Assembly (NCBI GenBank): GCA_023258825.1
Contig: JALQWE010000331.1
Span: forward strand, 1 to 5,025
Length of the DNA stretch: 5,025 bases
Source: Planctomycetaceae bacterium
GTDB taxonomy: Bacteria; Planctomycetota; Planctomycetia; Planctomycetales; Planctomycetaceae
Direction: 5' to 3'
Under the pieces are notes generated by a model. The model was not told where the DNA came from. It made no database searches and worked only from the letters and a program-made list of their open reading frames with translations. How positions within the stretch are numbered: position 1 is the stretch's first letter; each line of letters opens with the position of its first letter. Shown one piece after another: positions 1-3,504 of this stretch. A program made the translations under genes and the position numbers.

Positions 1-101
1 GATACCGCGGCTTTGTGGCTCTGGAGTACGAGGAGCGTGAGGCACCGTTCGAGGCCATTCCGCGTTTGCTGGATCAGTTGCGGCCGTTGATGGATGGCTG
101 A
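1..101 (+). CDS. Sugar phosphate isomerase/epimerase-like protein, C-terminal end only (partial)
   Basis: The window opens inside a gene. Reading from base 3, an open frame of 32 codons ends at TGA 99-101. The peptide begins YRGFVALEYEE and ends RLLDQLRPLMDG. This is the usual end of the xylose isomerase-like TIM-barrel family (AP endonuclease 2 superfamily): a last beta strand of the form 'GYxGxVxLEYE', where the glutamates sit near the metal or substrate site, followed by an amphipathic helix with 'L..LRPL'. Such proteins are abundant in planctomycetes, mostly with unknown sugar substrates. The 5' part lies outside the window, so substrate and full length cannot be judged. A G-run array begins nine bases after the stop. 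The family call rests on about 30 residues; another TIM-barrel enzyme is possible. Confidence 0.6.
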   Translation, partial: YRGFVALEYEEREAPFEAIPRLLDQLRPLMDG

Positions 102-109
102 GAAGGACC

Positions 110-133
110 GGGGTTCGGGGTTCGGGGACCGGG
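110..133 (+). other. G-quadruplex-type motif in the 3' flank of the isomerase gene
   Basis: Four G runs lie in a row: GGGG 110-113, GGGG 117-120, GGGG 124-127 and GGG 131-133. They are separated by three-base loops TTC, TTC and ACC. This meets the standard G3+N1-7 pattern on the plus strand and starts only nine bases after the isomerase stop codon, so it would be in the mRNA tail. Folding is inferred from the pattern alone. Confidence 0.6.
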
Positions 134-152
134 AGGTAGACGGCGGCACATT

Positions 153-209
153 TGCGGCTCAGGTGGAACTTCGCCTTCCCGGAAGGGATCGCCGTCCCGG
201 ACGTGGTGA
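153..209. repeat. 57-base direct repeat, copy 1
   Basis: This is the first of two imperfect copies that match at 50 of 57 positions. The first 23 bases, beginning TGCGGCTCAGGTGGAAC, are identical, as are the last eight, CGTGGTGA. Differences cluster in the middle. Copy 1 contains two short self-complementary stretches, CCTTCC-C-GGAAGG at about 174-186 and CGTCC-C-GGACG at about 193-203, which copy 2 has lost. On the reverse strand it reads REGEVPPEP, a phrase I remember from many small spurious planctomycete ORFs, suggesting a dispersed intergenic family. It lies between two convergent genes. I see no transposase and no clear target-site duplication. Confidence 0.75.
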
Positions 210-213
210 GGAG

Positions 214-270
214 TGCGGCTCAGGTGGAACTTCGCCCTCCCGCAAGGAGTCGACGTCCCGCGCGTGGTGA
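214..270. repeat. 57-base direct repeat, copy 2
   Basis: This is the second copy of the unit at 153-209, spaced by the four bases GGAG, so the period is 61. It differs at seven positions, all between unit positions 24 and 49. Two unit copies plus the G-run array fill most of the gap between the isomerase tail and the cyclase, and the second copy ends ten bases before the cyclase stop codon. Neither copy has a T tract after a stem, so a Rho-independent terminator role is not supported. Confidence 0.75.
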
Positions 271-279
271 TGGGGGACA

Positions 280-1221
280 TTAGTCGGGGGAGTCGGCGGA
301 CATGTCGTGCCATTTCATGGCGTTGCGCATGGGTTCGATCCGCAGGACGATTTTGCCATCCTGGAACACTCGCACCGTCCCCGTGGATTCTGAAACGGCA
401 ATCGCGATCGCCCCTGTGGCCTTTGAGATTTCGGCGGCCGCCCAATGTCGAGATCCCAGTCCTTTGGACAGATTGAGACCTTCGACGGAAGCCCGGAGGT
501 GACGACCTGCGGCAATGGCAAGCCCGTCGGAGGAAATCACGAATGCGCCGTCGATCTGGGCGAGCTCACGAATGCTTTCGCGGACACGCGGATTGCGGAT
601 TGAGCGTTCTGTTTTGGGGTAGCCACGGAATGGATCATGAATCTGTTCGGTCGATAATTCCATGACTTTGCGGTGGTTACCGACCACAAAGAGCGTCCCC
701 ACGGGTTTGCCTTCGCGACCGTCGCGACCGATGTCGCAGGCCAGATCGACCACGATGCGCAGTGTTTCGAGGGGGACTTTGGTTTCCAGACGCTGCAGAT
801 CGCGGGAGGTCAGTTTGGACAATTGTTCGGCAAGACGCACGACCGAGATGGTGTCACTGGTGTCTTTTTCAAAGGCCGAGTAGACGACGACAGCCACATC
901 GCCCGTTTGCAACAGTTCGTCGGCAATCGCTTCGAGCAGGACCTGGGAGACAAGGAACTGACGGGTCTGCGGTTCGTGCTGGATGGCGATGACGGCAACG
1001 TCATCGTGCTTTGCCGCATCCTGCACCTCTTTCTGATCCGAGGCCACGATGATCCTGAAGTTGCCGGCCTCCTGCTTGAGACGGGCAAAGTCCAGCGGCC
1101 GTTCGGCGATCAGGACAATGGCTGCAGCCTGAACCGCTTCCGCCAGTTTTGATGCTGCGGAGAGGACGCGCTGACATTCACGGGTAGGTTCCTGACGGAT
1201 CATATTTGGAGTGTACGACAT
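280..1221 (-). CDS. Diadenylate cyclase (DAC domain), DacZ/CdaZ-like two-domain form
   Basis: This 313-residue soluble protein should condense two ATP into cyclic di-AMP, a second messenger tied to potassium, osmotic and cell-envelope control. The DAC (DisA_N) domain is at the C-terminus, about residues 165-297. It carries the catalytic DGA at 224-226, the ATP-binding GSRH at 256-259 followed by W rather than the usual R, and the closing stretch AIAVSESTGTVRVFQDG at 273-289. About residues 15-150 form an alternating helix/strand domain (AVQAAAIVLIAE, FRIIVASD, DDVAVIAI) resembling the pyruvate kinase C-terminal fold that I recall at the N-terminus of archaeal DacZ. It has no membrane helices, unlike CdaA, and no DisA DNA-binding region. 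The start is ATG 1219-1221; an in-frame TGA at 1234-1236 excludes a longer protein, and Met7 is an alternative. Neither start has a Shine-Dalgarno site. The cyclase call is strong; the N-terminal domain call is inference. Confidence 0.85.
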   Translation of the reverse strand: MSYTPNMIRQEPTRECQRVLSAASKLAEAVQAAAIVLIAERPLDFARLKQEAGNFRIIVASDQKEVQDAAKHDDVAVIAIQHEPQTRQFLVSQVLLEAIADELLQTGDVAVVVYSAFEKDTSDTISVVRLAEQLSKLTSRDLQRLETKVPLETLRIVVDLACDIGRDGREGKPVGTLFVVGNHRKVMELSTEQIHDPFRGYPKTERSIRNPRVRESIRELAQIDGAFVISSDGLAIAAGRHLRASVEGLNLSKGLGSRHWAAAEISKATGAIAIAVSESTGTVRVFQDGKIVLRIEPMRNAMKWHDMSADSPD

Positions 1222-1242
1222 GCCGGTGCCCGGTCAACGGTT

Positions 1243-1270
1243 GAAAATCCGGTTTTCCCCCCTGATTTTC
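1243..1270. promoter_or_regulatory. Inverted repeat in the cyclase 5' leader (operator or hairpin candidate)
   Basis: GAAAATC at 1243-1249 and GATTTTC at 1264-1270 are perfect seven-base inverted arms around a 14-base centre. The first arm also pairs with the centre as GAAAA-TCCGG-TTTTC (1243-1257), so two alternative pairings share one arm. The element lies 22 to 49 bases upstream of the cyclase ATG. It could bind a dimeric regulator or fold in the leader RNA; the sequence does not tell which. Confidence 0.35.
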
Positions 1271-1376
1271 CCATAAATTCCGCTTAATCAAACGAGTTTC
1301 GGCAAAAAGTGGTGACCGTGGTGGCGTCCCGACCACCCTTTGGTCCACGGAAACGTGCCGGCGGTCGAATGCGGGT

Positions 1377-1404
1377 TTGATGAATTTCCCGAATGACCTA
1401 AGAT
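1377..1404 (+). promoter_or_regulatory. Possible sigma-70-like promoter for the YbaN-like gene
   Basis: TTGATG at 1377-1382 (four of six matches to TTGACA) is followed after a 16-base spacer by TAAGAT at 1399-1404 (four of six to TATAAT). It faces the YbaN-like gene and lies about 110 bases before the first plausible start. This is a weak consensus match in a phylum with poorly studied promoters. Confidence 0.22.
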
Positions 1405-1501
1405 TCCACTGCGGGCACTGTCTTCCGGGGCGTTCACTGGCAGCAGACCGCCGCGGCGGGTTGAAAGTCGACGGTCGCAACAGCGGCATGGTCGGGTTGC
1501 G

Positions 1502-1507
1502 AGGAGG
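1502..1507 (+). promoter_or_regulatory. Perfect ribosome binding site AGGAGG serving ATG 1515
   Basis: AGGAGG at 1502-1507 is followed by seven bases and then ATG at 1515-1517, the best translation initiation signal in the window. The ATG is not in the frame of the YbaN-like protein, whose frame has a TGA overlapping this ATG (1516-1518). The signal therefore serves a short leader ORF or marks the original start of the gene before a one-base frame change. Confidence 0.6.
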
Positions 1508-1514
1508 GGGCGGA

Positions 1515-1568
1515 ATGACGATCTCAACAGTTCTTGATTCACGAGTGCCCCGTGTCTGGCTCGAATAG
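1515..1568 (+). CDS. Short leader ORF or displaced N-terminus of the YbaN-like protein
   Basis: ATG 1515 has a perfect AGGAGG at optimal spacing and encodes 17 residues, MTISTVLDSRVPRVWLE, before TAG 1566-1568. It overlaps the possible GTG 1552 start of the YbaN-like gene and ends 13 bases before the next one, GTG 1582. Reading one base fewer in the CCCC run at 1548-1551 would give MTISTVLDSRVPVSGS and continue straight into the YbaN-like frame, giving one protein of 174 residues. The three options are a coupled leader peptide, +1 frameshifting at CCC-C, or a real or sequencing-derived one-base insertion. The last seems simplest. The peptide itself matches nothing I know. Confidence 0.4.
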   Translation: MTISTVLDSRVPRVWLE

Positions 1569-2040
1569 GCCGGCATCGCCCGTGCATGGTTTGCGGCGTG
1601 TCGTTTATCTGGTTGTCGGCGGCCTCGCGTTGGTTCTGGCCGGGATCGGAACGGTGCTGCCGGGATTACCGACGACTCCGTTCCTGATCGTTGCGGTGGC
1701 TTTTTTCGCGCGGTCGTCGCCGAGACTCCACGACGCTCTGCTGCATTCGCGAATCTTCGGTCCGTACATCCAGGACTGGAAGACTCACCGGGCCATCCGG
1801 CCTCACGTCAGATATCTGGCACTGGCGGCGGTGGTGACGGGTGTGAGCATCACGTGTGTCTGGTCACCGGTGGACTGGCTGATCAAGTCTTTGACAATCC
1901 TCGCCGGGGTCATTGGATTGGCCGTTGTCTTTCGATTGCCCGTGCGGTCAGCAAGTGGCAACCCGGTTTCCTCCGGAGGTATTTGTTCCACACCTGCCCC
2001 GGGGAATAAATCCGGCGGTGAGGCGGTCACGGTCGAATAA
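1552..2040 (+). CDS. YbaN/DUF454-family inner-membrane protein
   Basis: This small integral membrane protein of unknown biochemical function belongs to the DUF454 family typified by E. coli YbaN. Counting from GTG 1552 (162 residues), family hallmarks are LPGLPTTPF at 36-44, FFARSSPRLH at 51-60, and the pattern FGPYIQDWKTHRAI at 69-82, matching the E. coli 'FARSSPRFH' and 'LRFWQKHHAM' segments. Hydrophobic segments lie at about 17-36, 39-52, 88-104 and 111-127. A polar tail of about 30 residues follows, longer than in YbaN of about 125 residues. There is no ATG in this frame after the stop at 1516-1518. GTG 1552 is chosen because a weak GAG precedes it; TTG 1534 and GTG 1582 are alternatives, and the true start may be ATG 1515 if one C is extra. 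UbiX follows 81 bases later on the same strand. Confidence 0.8.
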   Translation: MSGSNRPASPVHGLRRVVYLVVGGLALVLAGIGTVLPGLPTTPFLIVAVAFFARSSPRLHDALLHSRIFGPYIQDWKTHRAIRPHVRYLALAAVVTGVSITCVWSPVDWLIKSLTILAGVIGLAVVFRLPVRSASGNPVSSGGICSTPAPGNKSGGEAVTVE

Positions 2041-2109
2041 CGAGAGTGCCCCCTGCGTGATTTCGCCAGCGGCTCAGCCCCTGAAGTTTTAGTGCAGTGC
2101 AGCGTTCAC

Positions 2110-2114
2110 AGGAG
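2110..2114 (+). promoter_or_regulatory. Ribosome binding site deciding the UbiX start
   Basis: AGGAG at 2110-2114 lies seven bases before ATG 2122-2124. It supports that ATG over the in-frame GTG at 2092, which would add ten residues with no counterpart in the family and has no ribosome binding site. Confidence 0.7.
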
Positions 2115-2121
2115 TGATCAG

Positions 2122-2808
2122 ATGTCAGCGTCGAATGATCGGCCGTACGAGAAGCAGATTGTGGTGGCAATCACCGGGGCCAGTGGCGCGGTGTACGCCT
2201 TGCGGTTGATTCAGGCATTGCTGGCAGCGGGGCGCAATGCTCATGTGGTGGTAAGCGGCGCGGCGCGACAGGTCTTTCAGCAGGAACTGGAAATCGGCTT
2301 GCCCTCGCATACGGGGGAATGCCCGGAATGGCAGCACCTGATTCACGAAATCACCGTCGGCGCTGGCAACCGACTATGGCAGTTCCGGCCATTGATGGCG
2401 CAGCCGAACGAGATTCCGGGACGCGTCTTCCAGTATGGAGCCGCGGATTTCCATTCCAGCATTGCCAGTGGCTCCAGTCTGACGGGCGGCATGGTGATTT
2501 GTCCCTGTTCGATGGGGACGCTGTCGGCCATTGCCACGGGCGCTTCCACCAATCTGATTCACAGGGCTGCCGATGTGCATCTGAAGGAACGGAGGCCATT
2601 GATCCTGGTGCCTCGAGAGACGCCGTTGGGAATCATTCAGCTGGAAAACATGGTCACGGTGTCGCGTGCGGGTGCCACGGTGCTGCCCGCGATGCCAGGG
2701 CTGTACCATCAACCGCAGGGGCTGGGTGACCTTGCAGATTTCCTTGTGGCGAGGATCTGCGATCATCTGAAGATTCCGCATTCGCTGAGTGCTCGCTGGG
2801 GAACCTGA
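2122..2808 (+). CDS. ubiX: Flavin prenyltransferase UbiX
   Basis: UbiX joins dimethylallyl phosphate to reduced FMN, giving the prenylated FMN cofactor of UbiD-family decarboxylases. In a planctomycete this probably supports menaquinone synthesis by the futalosine route (inference; no ubiD is in the window). The 228-residue Rossmann-like protein shows GASGA at 19-23, SGAA at 45-48, Glu57, IASGS at 114-118, CPCSMGTLSAIATG at 127-140, Arg148, Lys155, PRE at 164-166, Tyr195 and a terminal RWG at 225-227. From Arg148 to Trp226, the spacing equals that of the Pseudomonas enzyme as I remember it (R122, K129, R139, E140, Y169, W200), so the active site looks complete. About 18 extra residues lie between Glu57 and IASGS, roughly positions 62-100. 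The start is fixed by AGGAG. A terminator begins four bases after the stop, so this gene ends its transcript. Confidence 0.95.
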   Translation: MSASNDRPYEKQIVVAITGASGAVYALRLIQALLAAGRNAHVVVSGAARQVFQQELEIGLPSHTGECPEWQHLIHEITVGAGNRLWQFRPLMAQPNEIPGRVFQYGAADFHSSIASGSSLTGGMVICPCSMGTLSAIATGASTNLIHRAADVHLKERRPLILVPRETPLGIIQLENMVTVSRAGATVLPAMPGLYHQPQGLGDLADFLVARICDHLKIPHSLSARWGT

Positions 2809-2812
2809 CAGC

Positions 2813-2850
2813 GTGCCGGAACGCCGAAACGCGTTGTCGGGCACATTTTT
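2813..2850 (+). terminator. Rho-independent terminator after UbiX
   Basis: An outer stem pairs GTGCC 2813-2817 with GGCAC 2840-2844. A nested stem pairs AACGC 2820-2824 with GCGTT 2831-2835 around a six-base loop. One further G-C pair with small bulges joins them. TTTTT follows at 2846-2850. The hairpin starts four bases after the UbiX TGA, the normal place for an intrinsic terminator. Confidence 0.65.
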
Positions 2851-2957
2851 AGGGGGGCCCGCGGGACGAGATTTTGTCGGAGCCGGTGATCGCAGAACGC
2901 AGTTTGCAGCTTGGCAGTTGCAATCGGGCTGCTCGTTGCGGGACTTGCGGGGGCGGG

Positions 2958-3053
2958 ATGGCGAAAAGCCGAGTGAGACGTAAAGATCGTTGGGTTGGCA
3001 CCTTTGCATCCCCCAAGTCAACTCGGCGGTATGACCAGGTGATTGGTTTCTGA
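2958..3053 (+). CDS. Doubtful small basic ORF of 31 residues before the DUF4345-like gene
   Basis: ATG 2958 opens a 31-codon frame ending at TGA 3051-3053, 19 bases before the next gene's ATG. The peptide starts MAKSRVRRKDRWVGTF and ends RRYDQVIGF. Nine of its 31 residues are Lys or Arg, and it lacks a hydrophobic stretch. The frame stays open upstream to TAG 2850-2852, so GTG 2886 would give 55 residues including a CxxC (CGTC). The ATG is preceded by a G-rich stretch but no clean Shine-Dalgarno site, and third-position base use is not clearly that of a coding region. It may be a leader peptide, a small RNA-binding-like protein, or chance. Confidence 0.2.
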   Translation: MAKSRVRRKDRWVGTFASPKSTRRYDQVIGF

Positions 3054-3072
3054 GGTTCAGGAAACAACGAAA

Positions 3073-3504
3073 ATGGTGCGGATTTTTCTGGCGTGCGTAG
3101 GGTTGTTGTACGGCGGTTTGGCGGCGTATTGTGCACTGAGGCCAGCGGCCGCGGCCCAGACGGTGGGTTTACAGTTGCTGCCGGGCGCTGGCGATTCCGA
3201 GTTTCTGACGGTGTATGGTGGACTGGAAGCGGGGCTGGCGTTAAGTTGGCTGCTGCCCTTGATCTGGCCACGGCTGACACAGGGCGCGCTGGTGCAGTGC
3301 ACGGTGATTCACGCGTGCCTGGTGGTCTTTCGCAGCGCTGGGTTTGTGTTGTTCAGTGACATTCCCGATGGGACTCGCCAACTTGCGGCTGGCGAGTGGG
3401 TGCTGTTGATACTGAGTGCGCTGTTGCTGTGGCGCAGCCGAGCCTCGTTACGAGCGAACTCAGGTGTTGCGGCGGAGATCGAGGGTGAACGGAAAATCCG
3501 TTGA
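3073..3504 (+). CDS. Small four-helix membrane protein, DUF4345-like
   Basis: This 143-residue protein is predicted to sit in the inner membrane, and its function is unknown. Hydrophobic helices lie at about 4-22, 43-64, 70-94 and 106-121. The first is followed by RPAAAAQTVGL, and the second opens with EFLTVYGGLEAGLA at 43-56. A central 'YGG' at the start of helix two, with acidic residues before and after it, resembles the DUF4345 family of four-helix proteins of 120-150 residues, and I assign it there with moderate confidence. The tail after residue 122 is polar and charged. ATG 3073 is preferred over an in-frame TTG at 3043 because AGGAAA at 3059-3064 precedes it at suitable spacing. It is preceded by 222 bases after the UbiX terminator, so it probably has its own promoter. 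Its last 45 bases overlap the end of the opposing DUF2126 gene. Confidence 0.75.
   Translation: MVRIFLACVGLLYGGLAAYCALRPAAAAQTVGLQLLPGAGDSEFLTVYGGLEAGLALSWLLPLIWPRLTQGALVQCTVIHACLVVFRSAGFVLFSDIPDGTRQLAAGEWVLLILSALLLWRSRASLRANSGVAAEIEGERKIR

Larger units (their letters stand above)
1222..1514. other. Divergent intergenic region between the cyclase and the YbaN-like gene
   Basis: These bases separate the start of the leftward cyclase from the ribosome binding site and ATG that precede the rightward YbaN-like gene. The left end, roughly 1241-1320, is distinctly AT-richer than the flanking genes and contains the inverted repeat at 1243-1270, as expected of a promoter and leader for the cyclase. 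The right part is GC-rich, with one weak sigma-70-like promoter match at 1377-1404. Open frames exist on both strands (for example 1377-1568 plus and 1178-1576 minus), but their compositions are unconvincing and neither resembles a known family. No RNA gene or riboswitch was recognised; a c-di-AMP ydaO-type riboswitch was considered and not seen. Confidence 0.55.

Noticed and set aside
153..270. CRISPR array
   Set aside because: There are only two long, imperfect units with a four-base spacer and no cas gene nearby.
74..445. Minus-strand frame of 123 codons containing REGEVPPEP
   Set aside because: It overlaps the 3' end of the cyclase and then reads through the 57-base repeats; the phrase comes from the repeat DNA, not from a protein domain.
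673..1152. Plus-strand open frame of 159 codons across the cyclase gene
   Set aside because: It is antisense to a clear DAC-domain gene and its peptide resembles no family; GC-rich codon use opens such frames.
1222..1320. c-di-AMP (ydaO-type) riboswitch in the cyclase leader
   Set aside because: The leader is too short and I could not place the conserved paired elements; only a simple inverted repeat is visible.
1377..1568. Plus-strand frame of 63 codons with a CGHC motif upstream of YbaN
   Set aside because: Only its last 17 codons from ATG 1515 have a real start signal. The earlier part lacks a ribosome binding site and the cysteine pair is single, so a zinc ribbon is not supported.
2374..3021. 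Minus-strand frame of 215 codons
   Set aside because: It runs antisense to most of UbiX and through its terminator; the composition is rich in Arg, Pro and Gln, as expected of a shadow frame.
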